A stretch of 64,000 bases of DNA from Arenicola marina (GCA_964019135.1 OZ025248.1:10795574-10859573), one strand, 5' to 3'; counted from the stretch's first letter, positions 35,401 to 50,400 are shown. Translations and numbers: made by a program. Notes: generated by a model from the sequence alone, not told the origin.

Positions 35401-38400
35401 TAAGTGTTTGCCGCTGTATTCCGGAATCTGGTATGGGGCCTAACGGCACGTGGATCGATGGTTCGAGCCGGGCTGTGGCCATGTCTGCGTGGTCGCAGGA
35501 TAAAGATCCCATGTCTTTCTTCGCAAAGAGTAGAGGGTTACCCCCAGAGACATTGCTCCACTCTCCCTTCCTTCTCCCATTGACGCGATATGACCAAAAG
35601 TGGTTAAAGCGTCATGAAGAACAAACCAACTTAAAGTCTGGTGTATCCTGTTGCTCCATGGCACGCCCGCCTGGTTACAACGATAGAGCGGTCCAAGTCG
35701 AATCCCATGCTGCGCAGTTGTCTGCCTGTTTCTGTCCAAACATGCCCCGGTATATCACATGGGTTCGCAAAGGTAGCCTGAAACACTAATTCTTCATCAT
35801 CATCGGTCAAAAGTAAGGTTTGCAGGTGGCGTTACCGGAAGTAAGATCTTACTCACTGAACTGATCGATGGATCAGTCCGAGGGATGTATATGGTGAACC
35901 GCTTTGATGTTGACAGTGGAATAGATACAGTAGGGGACAATAGGGGATACATCTAGAACGAGAAGTCAGCGTGTTGATGTCTGACTTGTCCTTGCGAGGA
36001 ATGTGCTCCCCATCTTTTGCCCGTCTTCCAGCAGATAATAATAGATGGAGGGATGATTTGTGGGCTTCCGTGGAAACCTATTTTAAATCGGTGACGTAAG
36101 AAGACGTGGGCGGGGTACGGTGTGTGGGGGGGTGGGGGGTGTAATGTTGCAATGCGGCCTGAGGAACAGGAGGGCGGAGTGGAGGAGTTGCTGGATGGAA
36201 ACTACAGGGTGTGGAGGCGGTCAGTGGTATGGCATTCACCATGACTGCCACCTTAGCAATGAGGAACTATGGGTTAAAAGTGGGTGCCCTTTAGCATAGA
36301 TCAGTTGATCGACCATTTAAACTTAGGTATGCATGAGCACATAGGGTGCGTCTAGCCTACGTCGGAGCGGGGTGGGGTGGGGGGGGGGCATGTGGGGTAT
36401 TATGGCAGCGCTACCTAAGAGTTTGGTGTTGCGTCGAGGGGGGTGGGGGGTGGGGGCAGGTATCAATTGCGGTTGATGCCAAGTTAATAGTAGCTGTTGG
36501 GTATAGAAAGTGGGGCGCTTTCCACAGCATTACATCACATCATTCAGTAGTTTTTTGGGGGTTATCGGCAAGGCTGTCTGATCCTTGTTGGGCGTGGAGG
36601 GGGGGGGGGGGTGGCTGTAGCGTGGGAAAGTAGGCAGAATGGGGAGGGGATCGGGAGACGAATCGGTGGGGGTGGTGGGGGGTGGGCGGGAGGGTACTAG
36701 TCTTTTTACCAAATAGCGATCTGGTAAAGCGCCAACCTTCGGCAACATTCTGGAATGCCCGGTAGAGCAGATCACCCTTGGCACCCCCCCCCCCCCCCGT
36801 CGTTCCATCACCCGCCCTCGCCCACCTTGTCTGGCCTCTCTCTGGCGTCGAGGCTAGAGATCCCCCCCCCTTCCCCTCTTTGTCTGCAGACACGGTGCCA
36901 TTATTCTTAAAGCGGAGCGGCAGCCTCCATAAAGATTCACTTGTCTGGATTCCCTTTGGCGGTCGGCACAGTTCCTTCCCGCAGACCCTTGGCGGAGTTT
37001 GACTTGGATTGCTTCTCGGGTTGGATGCCAATGGCTTACGTGTGGTTCTTGTGAAGAAAAGGTGTGTCGCGGTACTTTGGATATCTCATCATATTACCAA
37101 GAGTTTCGGTGCTGAAGCGAAGGAGATCAAACCAGCGAAGGTCCTAGGAATATTGTAAGGTTTTGACAAGATGCCTTCCGCCACTATGGATATTGAGGTC
37201 AAGCCGAAAGACTCTTCTTCATGGTAATTATGATTCGACATATTCTTCTCAGCTCTAGGAATTTGAAAGACGGTTTCCAAACTGGATACAATCTTGGCTG
37301 CACTTTGCGTGTTATTAAGGAAGGGATAAGTATATCCTGTGAGCATGAATAACTTCTGAAATTGATCGACGTAGTTTTAAAAAGAATCATTTTGCATTGA
37401 CATTGGAAAGGTAGAACATTTTCTCGGCATATTCTGCTAACGTAAAGATTTGTGATTTTTCTGATTCCGTCTCGCTGGTGAGTGGTCATAATCTTTGTTT
37501 GATGGGTCGGTATCTCATGCGATGGTGTTCAATGTCCACATGTGCTCTCACAGGACGAGCTCTAAAACAGTTACCCAGAAAACCATCACTAGAAAACATT
37601 GGACGAACAAAACTGTCGAGGTGAACGTATACGATGGCGCGGGAAACCTCAAGTGGGGAGACTCGCAGCGAATCACCATCACGGTAAATGCGCTGGCGAG
37701 TGGTGCCATCTAGCGGGCCATGTGGCGGATGTGGGGCGCATGAGATTCGTGCGTAGAGATAGTCGCGGAATTTGTGTGCGATGGATGGAGGTGAGATAGA
37801 TGTGCTCAATCAGCTTCTATCGGTAGAGACGTCGGCAGTTCGCTATGGCAGTAGTACATGGGCATTATGTGGCATTATGTGGCTAGTTTATTGTGGTCTA
37901 GGAATCTTGAATTCCAGTCGACGACGGCGGCAGCTGCGGGGAAAGGGAATGTCAGATGCTTTGCATGTCGATCAAAACCTGCAGAACCGCTGGATGGAAA
38001 CGCAGGACGAGTGTGGCTTCGCTTCAGTTTCTCCATCTGTTGGTCGCTTTCCGAAATATCAAAGAAATGTGATACGTTAGTGTTCAAATTAGCATAATTT
38101 ATCGCAGTTTACCCAGAAATAAAACAGACCTCTTAAAAGTACTTTTAAATGACCTTTAAAATAATTTTAGGCCGTAGTAAATATGTACAGCAGTGATTTA
38201 TTCGGGTTGTGGATAGAGATTAGAACATTAGGTATCAGTACTAAAGGTGTGTTTAAAACAGTGTTGATACTTTTTGGTTAAAAAAATACTTTTCTCAGAA
38301 GGATTACCTAACCTATGCGCTTTGATAGAAGGAAAATAAGGGTTCTGCCAACATTTCTTTCCATATGTCAGTGGCTTGAAGTTGCTTGCTATTTGCCATC

Positions 38401-41400
38401 TTAGGCTGTACCAGGCTTAAACATATGGTGGCTGTTATCTTCTCATGAACATGGCTGGCATATTTGTTAATAATTAACAGATATTACATGGTTATTGAAT
38501 CACAAAACTAATGCTTATTGCCTATCCGATTTATAATTACCTATCTATTTAATGTCTGCATCACTTTAACATCTTGCGATACAGCATCTAATAATATCGT
38601 TCGAGTGCTTATGCTAAAACTGTTAATTCCGGCCAATACGGCTTTGGTAACGTTTCCCATTGAGAGACCAACCACAACCGTGCCGATACTACCTCGATTG
38701 TCACACCTACACTACAATACAAACAATACGAGACCATGGATTAAACATGCCTACCGTGAACAACGAATAACTCCATTGCATTGACCGGTACTGACCCCAC
38801 CACCACTACCACAACCGCTCATCAGTCACCATCACCCCCCCCCCGCCCCCCCGCCACCGCTCCCCACCCTCACGCCGTCTCCTTTCACTTTCCGACCCCA
38901 TCTTTCTGCCCCTGGCTGACGTTTGGTGCTTGCTGCCTGATCTGCATGCCGTGTCCTCTACCCTGTTTTTTCTAGGCCGTGGCCCCTGAGGACTATGATA
39001 AATGGCTTGAGGAACAGGAACGCCTGCAGGTATTTCCGGCCCTAGTCTTAGCGCTATCGTTCAGAATCCAGCCAAGTGTAGATGTATTCTATATCGATAT
39101 ACATTCTATCGCTTTCTCTCTTGATGTAAACGTACATTGGAGTTGATGGGGTTATTTTAAAATTCGAGATTTAATATTTAATTTGGAGTCTTAATTTTAT
39201 TATTTATTTACGTTTTATGCCGACATATTTCCTTTTTGAATATCGGACGGGTAAACAAAACGTTAGTGTGAGTACATGTAATAATGCTAGGATATCTCAT
39301 AATTACCTAGTCTTTTTTCCTGAATCTGTCCTACAGAACAATTGTTTTAACCTTATTTTGCCCTCACTTTACTAAGTGAAGCTAATTAATATTCCATTTT
39401 TAATCTGTTACCTTTCATCCGGATTTAAACTGTGGCTGCTGTGAACCACAAACACTTGTTTTTAACGTATTAATACCACACACGTTTTGTGACGTCACAT
39501 CCTGTTTTATGTCTTATTAATCACTGTGCCACCACCTCCACCGTCACCATCAGCACCACTTCCACCCCCACACACTACAACCGTCCGCACTGCCAGCACG
39601 TCTATATATCGAGTTTGTTTTAATTAAAAAGTGGTTACGTCACGAGTTTGTGTGTTGTACGTCACTCAGGCGGGAGACCAGATCATCCCGGAGTCCGTGC
39701 AGCAGGTGGAGAGCATGGCTCCCACCGAGTCCGGAAACTTCCACCCAGTGGACTTCTGTATCCCGGTCGGACCAATCTTCAACTTTGTCTCCGGTAGGTG
39801 GCGCCTTCCTCCAAATAGTAGTTTTCCCGCGCTATGACTCTGCATGAAATGACGTTCTTAAAGAGTATTAACAATACTGTAATCATATTTTAGTTATCAT
39901 TTACAAATTTAAGTAAAAATATCGGTTGGTGGAGAAAACGACTACAGCTCTTATGGAGATGTTCATTCAGGGCATTAAATACGCTTAAATCGTATATCCT
40001 CTCCTATGGCACGCCATAAGTCTCATGTCTATTTATATCACGAGGGATATGGCATCGCATAAAACCCATCAATACTCATTCACGAGATAACTATCGGGAA
40101 GACAGCGTTGAGCGCATTTCAAGGGGGGAGGGGGGTGGTAACCGACGCGTTCTCGAACCACGCCGCAATGTCTGCGTCGCCATTCCAGCTGTCGTCACCA
40201 CCCCCTCGGGCCAGAAACACTACCCGAAGATCGTGGACAACGGCAACGGGACTGTGAAGATCAAGTACCAGCCGACGGAGATCGGCCTGCACACCCTGGA
40301 TGTGGCTTACAACAACGCCCCAGTGAACGGCAGCCCCTTCAAGTTCCGTGTAGACGCCATCAACGCCGGCTACGTGACCGCCTACGGCCCCGGCCTCAGC
40401 CACGGCATCGCCGGCTCGCCCTGCTACTTCACCATCGTCACCAAGGACGCCGGACCTGGTCAGTAGATCCGTCGCTCGCCCTCGCTCTGTTGGTTTTTAC
40501 AAATAATATTTCAAAAAATAGTTAGTGATAGGGATCACTAACTGAAAGTTAGTTTCGAATTGTCTGAATAAAATTTACCTAGCGTCGACCGCTGTTACAT
40601 TAAAACGATGGACCAAGTTGCTTCTTAGCGTTGCCACCAGATCTTTCTCATCTCGCGGTATTAAATAACTTTCAAGTTACGAAACACAATTTCCCACAAT
40701 CAAATACAACGTTGTTGTTCGGCGTCTCCGCCAGGTGGCCTTGCGCTGGCCGTGGAGGGCCCGTCCAAGGCGGAGATCAAGTGCGTGGACAACAAGGATG
40801 GCACGTGCTCCGTGTCCTACACCCCCAGGCTGCCCGGCGAGTACAACATCGTCATCAAGTTCGCCGACAAACACATCAACGGCTCTCCCTTCTGCGCTAA
40901 GATCACCTCGCCATGTGAGTACCGCCACGTCTCTGGATCCGGTCTGGATCTGACGATTGATCCCTGTCTCTGGATCTGGCGATAGATCCGTTTGTCACTG
41001 TCGATCGATCGATGGATCTGTCTGGATTGGGATCTGGATCTGCTTGAATCGGTTTTTGGGATTTCCCTGAAATATACAAAAATATATAAAACAATCCATT
41101 ATAGTCGAAGAAGAAGTAAAGTAATAAAAATGTATATGCACAATTTTCAATGCCGTTCCCTGCATGTATGGATATTGTAAGCGATATGTTATCCAATACC
41201 TGCATGTTAACGCACGGTAAACTAACCCGTGAGATGAACCTTGATACCCAATCTCCACCCGTCCCTTGCAGCCGGTGACGACCAGAAGAGGTCGCAGCTG
41301 TCGGTGGGCAATAGCAGCGAGGTGTCGCTCAAGGTGACGGAGACTGACATCAGCACGCTGATGGCCACCATCAGGAGTCCCTCCGGCATGGAGGAGCCCT

Positions 41401-44400
41401 GCTCCCTCAAGAGGCTGGCCAACGGACACTTGGGTCAGTCGCCAACTCCCCATAGTATATCTACAATATATGGCTTTATGTGACATTTGGTTACAGAAAT
41501 TGATGGTTTATAATTTGTTTTCGAGGGCCTAGTGTGTGATTTATTTAGCAGTGTGTTTTAAAGTAAATAGCGTCCGGTAATGTGAGAACTGCCTCTACTA
41601 TTGTCGGGAACAGACAGTTAGAGTTAAGGATAATGTGACTTTATACCATATCCTTTTGAATATACTTGAATATCCTGTTGTTAACCTTGTATATACTTAA
41701 ATATCCTATTGTTAATATTGAATACGCTTCAAAATCCTATTATAGACTACTGATGCATGTGTTAACATGTCACTGTTAACCATAAATACACTTTCCTACA
41801 CAATATCCTATCGTTAACCTTGAATATACTTGAATATCACATTGTTAACCTTGAATATACTTAAATGTCCTACTGTAGACTACTGCTGCATATGTTAACA
41901 TCCCTTGGGGTGTCTTGTAGTTTACGTATACGCGTTGTCTATGTCTGAATGTCCGTCTCTATAAATGGCTGTAGCCTGCAGCTACCTCTTCATGTTATAA
42001 CGCCATTTACTTCCAATTGTGTAATATTAGTGGTTATGTCGTCCCCAGGCATCTCCTTCACGCCGCGTGAGGTGGGCGAACATCTAGTCAACGTGTTCCG
42101 TAACGGCGTCCACATCCCCAACTCGCCCTTCAAGATCTTCGTGGGCGAGAGCGAGATCGGCAACGCCAGCAAGGTCAAGGTCTACGGCAAGGGGCTGACG
42201 GAGGGCATGGCCTACGAGGTCAACGAGTTCACCGTCAACACCAAAGAGGCTGGTGAGTGGTGGCGCCACCACACGGGAGATTTACAAAACCTATATGTAT
42301 TTTCAGTAAGACTTCAAGATGGAATAATGGGCGTGGTGTGATTATTCGGGGGTCGTTGCGTTGAATTTAGATATTCATATTTATTATCACGATACTGTAC
42401 GCAATTTGCATGAAAAACGAGAAAGAAATTGATCCAGTTATATACTAAGCGACGCCAGCAACACAGGATCGCGGACTGACAATATAACTCGCGGTAATAT
42501 GGTGAAATGTCATGAAAATTGCAAACAAACTGTGATAATATACTAATACATATTTGGCGGTACCTCCTCAGGCTATGGCGGTCTGAGTCTGTCGATCGAG
42601 GGCCCCAGCAAGGCGGACATCGAGTGCCATGACAACGAGGATGGCTCGTGCCGCGTCACATACAAACCCACCGAGCCAGGAAACTACATCGTCAACGTCA
42701 AGTTCGCCGACGAACACGTTCCCGGTTAGTGGAGGAGGGGATGTTATTGCCAGTTTTCACATTATTTGAATGGAAGATTGTTACTTAACGGGGGAGGAAA
42801 TCATTATAAATGGCCTTCTGAAACAGTTGGTTACCAAGCGTGCCTAGAGGCTAGTATTTGCGTTATGAATAGCTCACATATTATTCACGTTTAGTAACGA
42901 AGTAACAGAGGATCGGCACCCCGACGGGAATGCCAGTATGACATGAATTTGGGTCTCTTACAATGAGACAATGACACGTTGATTTGTCTTCACTATCAAG
43001 AGTTGTAAGACCATTGCCGGTAATATTACTTACCCCCTGGCATGCACATACTGAACATATGACCTTAACCCCTGACAGGAAGCCCGTTCCTGGTCAAGAT
43101 CGGCGGCGAGCCTTCCGGTCGCGTGACCGAGAGGATCACGCGCCAGTCACGTGCCGCTGACGTCACTCATGTCGGCAGCCAATGCGAGCTCAGCCTTAAG
43201 ATCCCTGGTGAGTGGACTTTAGCTCCGTTGTTTACGTATTTTCACCCGCGTCTGTGCGGATGGCGCATGTCGTAATCCCCCCGCCCCCCCCCCCCCTCAC
43301 GCCTACACCTCGCTCGAAGCCATGGACTCACACCCTATCAGGTTGTCGATCCCCATAGCAAGACCTGTTATCAGCCAACGAAAATCTTACAAATCTTGCA
43401 AATCATCGGCTTGTGATCTGATCTACGGTACATTACAATTATGTTTTTCTAATTGATTGTTGCTTAGTACAGTTTTTGTTCAGCTTCTATCTAATTTTGA
43501 ATATGTTCAGCGTACAACGGATACGAAGTGTGTAAGTACAATGTGGTTTCCCGTATATGTTATACGCTGGATATGTTCACCTCCGGGGGTTTACCTCTGG
43601 ATGTTTACCTTTGGGTATGTTTACTTCCGGATGTTGACCTCTGAGTGTTCACTTTCCGGATATGTTTACTTCCGGATGTTTACGTCTGGATAAATTTATC
43701 TCCGGATGTGTTTACTTTTGGATGTTTACCTCTTACACTCCGGATGTGTTTACCTCCGGGTGTTTACTTTCGGATGTGTTTACCTCCTGGTGTTTACTTT
43801 CGGATGTGTTTACCTCCAGGTGTTTAACTTCGGATACATTTACCTCCTTGTGCACGTTTTTGGGATGTCTTGTACCAACTACACTGCCACCTTTCCCATT
43901 GGTATCAGCGAGTTTAATGTTATTTATTGAGTCTGACCACATCTCTGGGAACAACAAATATTCAATAAGCTCTACTGTGATAACCTTAACCTAAACTTAA
44001 CGTTGTCATTTATGAAATATGAAGTTAAATCATATTAAACTACTCTTTGCAAAATCATATACTTGTATTATTCATTGAAGCAGGAACACTTGCATGAGTC
44101 CCTTCGCTATTTTATGGCAGTTTGGTGCGCACACATTATTTTCTACATTTGACACTTACCTACTCAATGGGGTATTTATTCGACTGATTTTATTTGGTGT
44201 TTCTTCTTGTTCGTCGTGAAATGTTTTCTCAATTGCGGTTGGAAGCATTTACGCGTGACGTTAATGTACACGACTGAAGCTGCACACGACCTCACAGGGT
44301 CGCTCGATATTGTCACATGAGCTCCGCGAGGCTGGCCATCGTGCCGCAGTTCTGGAGAGAATCTGATGTTCGAGAAAAAAAACTGTTCCATGTTCTTTTT

Positions 44401-47400
44401 TGAATAAGTAGGGGGTTACCCCCTGGAGACTTGGCTCCGCTTAACTTATGATCCTCCACACAGACGCGATATAACCCTCAGATAATTATTTTTTTATTCA
44501 TATCAACCCACCGACGCATTATCGCTTGTGATTTAGCCGATATTTTTCCAAATCATCGTTGAAAATACCGATTTTATGTGAATCTCGACTGGGGTGTTTG
44601 CGGCGTTACGTCATGGATGTCGATACTGACGGACGCTCGGTGTCGTCTGCTCCTTGCAGGGACGAAGCTGTACGACATGGAGGCGTCCGTGACCAGCCCG
44701 TCTGGAGTGACGGAGATGTGCGACATCCAGGAGATCCAGGAGGGGCACTACAGCATCAAGTTCGTCCCTAAGGAGATGGGCATCCACACCGTGAGCGTCA
44801 AGCACAGGGGCATGCATATACCAGGTGGGTGCACGGTCCAATGCTGGTGGGCTTCAGGGGTCAATCCGCTCATAGCATGGTCGCCAGTGACTTAAATTGA
44901 AGCTATAGCCCGAGGCCGGTATTCCTAATAATGGCCTAAGTTCCTAACGAAGAACGTCTTGTCGTCATAGCCTCTAGCATTCCTGGTGTTAGTAATCAGA
45001 ATCAAAACATGTTGCTGACTTTTGGCACTTCGCTCATTCTACAAATACCCTTGTTGAATGGGCGTGTTCGGTGTCTGGCCGGTAATTCACATTTTCTACT
45101 TGGAAGGTTTGCGAAATACGGCCTCAGATTAGCTTCCGTGTACATATTTTGTTATTAATGTTCAGGCCGATCCTTCAAATATGGACGGAAATATCACTTT
45201 CATTCACACTCGTAAACGTACGAAGACAAGATGAGGGAAATGCGATCCAGACCACCAAAGGCCCATTAGCAATGATATCTGTTTTCCGTTTCCAGGCAGT
45301 CCCTTCCAGTTCACTGTGGGTCCGATCACTGACGGAGGCTCCCACAAGGTCAGGGCCGTTGGTGATGGTCTGGAGCGTGGCGTCGTCAACCAGCCCGGTA
45401 AGTCACCTTGCCCCGCGCAGTCGGCAGGCGGATTGCCTCCCTATTTTGATCTAGATTGAAGAACAATTGTATTTGTATTTATCAATGATTATATCTGATG
45501 AAAGCCTTGGACACGAATTTTAATGGCCACCGTAGACCCCGTTATCTAAACGTCTTCATGGATCAAACATTTCCGCGAGACTCCCGACCCTTAAAAGGGC
45601 GGGAAAGTGTTTCTTTGACGTAGCGTGGCGCGTCGCGCGTGACAAGGTTTATATGTATCGTTACGACCTCTTGCAGCCCACTTCAACATCTACACGCGAG
45701 AGGCAGGTGCCGGGGGTCTGTCCATCGCCGTGGAGGGGCCCTCCAAGGCCGAGATTGACTTCCAGGACAAGAAGGATGGGTCGTGCGAAGTGGCCTACAC
45801 CTGCACCGAGCCAGGTCAGTGCAGCGGTGGATTTCACGAACGCAATTTAGCGGATTACGGGGCTTAATCGACATGTAAAGGATCGGCGATTTTAGTCGAC
45901 TAAACCATATAGCCGGCAAAACTATGGACGTGAAATAGGCCACAGATGTCGACATGGCCACTTGCCTACCACTGCCAGTAGTGGTATGGCGACAGTAACG
46001 TTACTGGGGGGAATACGGCTTCAAGTCACATGGCAGTCCTCACCCACGATATAAGCGCAGACATGCTGTGTTTATGGCACTGGAAACGGTTTAGTTGTGC
46101 ATTGGCTAATACGGTTCCACTAGAAGAACAGGCGATTGCGGAATGGATGGGTTATATCATTTAAGTCTTACGTTTTCTATTTTAGGCGAGTAACTGGGTC
46201 CGTAAGTTGAAAACGGCTGGAGCTGAATATTTCTCCCTCGAATAAGACATTAGAGGGCTAATTATTCGGCCCCAGCTGAGTTGTCAGTTTCACATCGATG
46301 ATGAAATGTTTGGTTGTTTATTTTAGGCGAGTACCTGGTCTCTGTCAAGTTCAACGACCAGCACATCCCGGACTCTCCGTTCCGCGTGTACATGTCACCC
46401 GCCAGCGGCGACTCGCGGAAGCTGACCGTGCAGAGCCTCCAGGAGCAGAACCTGCAGGTCAACCAGCCCGCCGCCTTCACCGTCGACTTCAACGGCGCGC
46501 AGGGCAAGCTGGACGCCCGCGTGGTGGCGCCCTCTGGAGCCGAGGACGAGGCCATCATCCAGGAAGTGGATAAGGGTGAGCGACGGGGGGGGGGGGGGTG
46601 TGAGGGGGGGGGGGAAGGCTATGGTTGGGAGGGTGAGCGGCGCGGGATGAGGGAGGCTAGGGATGGGGCTGAGGGTGTTTGGTTTATTTAAAGTGCAGTG
46701 AGCCGACAGAGGGGGGGCGGGGGGTAGTGGCGGTATTTCTCTTAAGGGTGAGCAGTAGGGTTAATGGGGAGCATTTTTCAGACAGGTATTCGTTTTAATG
46801 GTGAGCAGTAGGATAAATGCGGGGTGTCTGTTTGACGGGTGATTGGCAGTACGTGGGTAGTGAGCGTAAAGTGTGAGCAGGTGGGGGGCGGGTATAGCGG
46901 TGGTATTCGTTTTAATGGTGAGCAGTAGGATAACTTGGTGGGAGGGGGGGAGGTGGGTATTTGAGTGACGGATGGGAGGTTGGCATATCCAATTATGCGA
47001 AGCCTTTTCGTATTAACGCTTAACAAATGAGCACGAGTTCAAAATGGCATTATGCACTGAAACAGCTTCTGGACTGAAGGTCATGACGTCAGAGAGAGTC
47101 CTGCCCTTCCGGCTGGTACTTCTGCAGGACCGCAGGACCCTTTAACCCTCCATTGCCCAGAGAGATGACGCACCTTTCCCCCTTTGGCCTGCAGATCGTT
47201 ACGCCGTCCGTTTCATCCCGCGTGAGAACGGCGTCCACTACATCCACGTGCGTCTCAATGGCAACCACATCCCAGGCAGTCCCTTCCGCGTGCTGGTCGG
47301 CCAGCAGGATGCCGACGCCGGCCGTGTCCGTGCCTACGGCGAGGGTCTGTCCCGCGGCAGGACCGGTGAGTGCGCCAACCGGGCCCTGCTGCTCCGGCGG

Positions 47401-50400
47401 CCGTTATATCCGTCAAAAACGCTTGTGGCGATGGATATATCGAATATTTTATATTGAATATCTTATATAGTATTACACGAGTATTACACGTATTGCGGCT
47501 TGATTTAGTCTTAATTTAGAAATTGACAATTAACACAATTTCGTTAATTCCTTACTTTTGCTTCATGGCTCTCAGACATCATCAAAATATTGTGTTATTA
47601 TGGTTATAAATGTTTAAATATAAAATTTGTTTTAACTATATTATTAAAATAGAGTGCGTCTAAAAATGGGTATAATTATGACCTAGACTCTTTAAATAGC
47701 GCGTATACACTTTCCTGTGTCCCAACACGCCGTGTAAGTTACTTAATTACTAATCCGCGTTTCCGCCCTCCGCCGACCCTCCAGGCCAGCACTGCAAGTT
47801 CATCGTGGACACTACAAATGCTGGTTCCGGGGCCCTTGCCGTGACCGTGGACGGCCCGTCCAAGGTGCAGCTTAACTGCCGCGAGGTGGAGCAGGGCTAC
47901 GAGTTCACCTACACCCCCGTGGCCCCGGGAGACTACATGATCACCATCAAGTACGCCGGCAACATCAACATCCCCGGCAGTCCCTTCAGGGCCAGGATCG
48001 AAGGTGAGCCCCAGATGTCTCGTCTGCTCTCGCCCCGTCCCGTCGCGGTCACGTGTTCTTGACTCTGGGGATTTCCAGTTTCGAAGATATTTATATGTAA
48101 TTTTGTTATTTTTTATTTTTTTGGCGGGGTGGGGGGGGGGGGATCATTTACAATGGCGGATTTATATGCAATATGACCATGAAGGAATAGTTACATAGGA
48201 CATAAATAGAATGGTCATTGTTTTATCAACTGGTTGTCGTCGCAAGGCGTTGAGACCTACAGCTGTTGGTGTGATTACTTTTGAATGTGATTGGCTTTGG
48301 TCTTATTTACGTGCTGGTATTGGTAACTGTATGGTGTGTAGTATCAAGTGAATTGCATTAGGTTAGTTTGCGTTTACGTTCATTTACATCTTATTATTTT
48401 GCTTATGTTGACACCTCTTAACATTAGTAGATCTATAGTGTTCATTTTATGTTCTTTGCGGCTTTTCGTTTTATTTATGCTGAGCGTAAGTTCATACATA
48501 GGATAAAGCTTCAGTATGTAGTTGTTCACATAATGCACCCTGCCTGCACGTTGACGGTCAACTCAGCTGCACGCATGTAGGATTTCGCTACAGTGTACCG
48601 CAAATTGTACAAGCGATCCAAAAATGTGCGACAAAAAAAGACACGTTTTAACACCATTCCATTTCCATTTTGTTGGTATGTGTAGGCCCGGATGGTCCGC
48701 TAGGGGATGAACACGCAATGGGTATAGAACCTGGTTCATGTGCATCGACTCGATGTATTACTGATAATCCATGGTTTAGCGTAGTAGTCACTGTAATCGG
48801 TAACCTTATTGCCTCCTCGTGGGGTGGGGTGGGGTAGGGGTAGGGCTGGCTGGTTGGTGGTAGGAATGGGACGATAATTGGAATGCTATATGTGTGTGTA
48901 CATCTGTGTATTTCCCTGGTTGTACAGCTAGCTGTGACTAACCGTTATAACGCCTGTCGACCGTCGCCGTGTTGTGGGGTCGTATCCAGTGGCTACCGGG
49001 AACGTGTTTCACCTTGGACCTACTGCCGGCGCGAGCCGCGCGGGTCCGTTCCCCTCACCCCATCGGCCTAGGCATATAACTCCGCTCCTCCCTTATATAA
49101 CTGTCTCTGGCTGTGTGACACACCGTAATGCCGCACAAGCCAGGCGTCTATCTTTTTGAGCATGTGGTCCTACTGCGAGACAGCCTGAAAGCTATAGCCT
49201 CCCGCTTGGCCTCGTGGTCAGCGCATTCGGAGTGCCCTCTGCCAGACCCGCAACCCTCGGGTGGTTCGCGCCCCACGGTGCGAAAGACTATATCCGTCTT
49301 TGTTCGAAAAGAATAGGGGGTTTCCCCGGGACATGACTCCGCTCTACCCTTGATCCTCTCCATTGACGCGATATGACCTTCATATATCCTTGCCATACGA
49401 ACGAACCGCCCCAACGTTAAGGCGGTATGATATATATAGATGTTAAATCCTTCCTAAACCGAGCAAATATTCCACCAGCCGACCAGCCCTGGAACACATT
49501 TTCTCCGGATATTATGTTATTCAGATACGAACACGTTTCATTGTGTTTAGCCTTTAACATCAGTTACTGCAATGGTCCAATGAAATCGTAGCATTGTGCG
49601 CATATTAATCATATGACCTCCCTAACTGTGGCTACTAACTGTGACGTCATAAAGGATTCACAGGGGAGGAAATTGCCTCACTGAATCCGCTTCTTTGGCA
49701 TATACTTCAAACTAAACTGTTACAGAGCATGCTTTACAGTCACATTGACCTCTTGATTCAAGGAATATTGCTGTATTGATGCATGTAAATTGAATACCTT
49801 AATGTCTGCAATTATCGCTAACGCTTACAAAAACAAAGCTTCATACTAGTACCTCTGATATCGTTCTTTGGCAAAGCCAAATGAATGGATAAATCTCGAC
49901 GCAAAGCACGTCAAATTATATTCCTTGAGGAAACCTCATTAGCGGTTAACGCCTAGCATGATGAATCAATACTTACGAAAACTCACAGTTGGAGACCTTT
50001 GACCGGTAGTTTGTCAACCCTGGCATTGTCAATGCAACGGGCGCGACTAAACCGTGGTCAAAGTGTTCGCTTCTTTGTCTTTGAATATAAATTAATTTTG
50101 AGGCATTGTATTGGATCGAATTTACATCTCATTGTCCCTGTAGCAATTAGTCATTATGTTGACGAAAATGGATGATCATACAAACTTAGAATAATAGTTA
50201 TATATAAAGATCATAGTCGTAACGTTATATTGGTTTGTAGTGACGCACCCACTAGTCCTAAAGCACCTTACCTCTCGTTGTTTCATTGGCACCAGCCGCT
50301 TGCATTAGTCCCGGTCCCTACGCTATTAAGGTTCTCTCTATCGCATCCCTTGGCGTCACCGACCTGACCTGTCGCGACCTCTCGTGACCTTTGACCTGAC

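Larger units (their letters stand above)
32241..37578 (+). other. large filamin intron before hinge 1
   Basis: The 5.3-kb intron w24-w25. Holds three minisatellite arrays (32.95, 33.8 and 34.94 kb), SINE-like copy 2 (35.44 kb) and G-runs at 36.1-36.8 kb. No exon homologous to filamin was seen. Confidence 0.6.
43208..44659 (+). other. filamin intron w33-w34
   Basis: Holds a degenerate tttacctccggatgtg repeat (43575-43860) and a SINE-like 3' fragment at 44.4 kb. No exon. Confidence 0.55.

Noticed and set aside
37089..37489. Antisense ORFs of 85-96 codons
   Set aside because: No recognisable domain, inside a filamin intron, no splice or promoter context.
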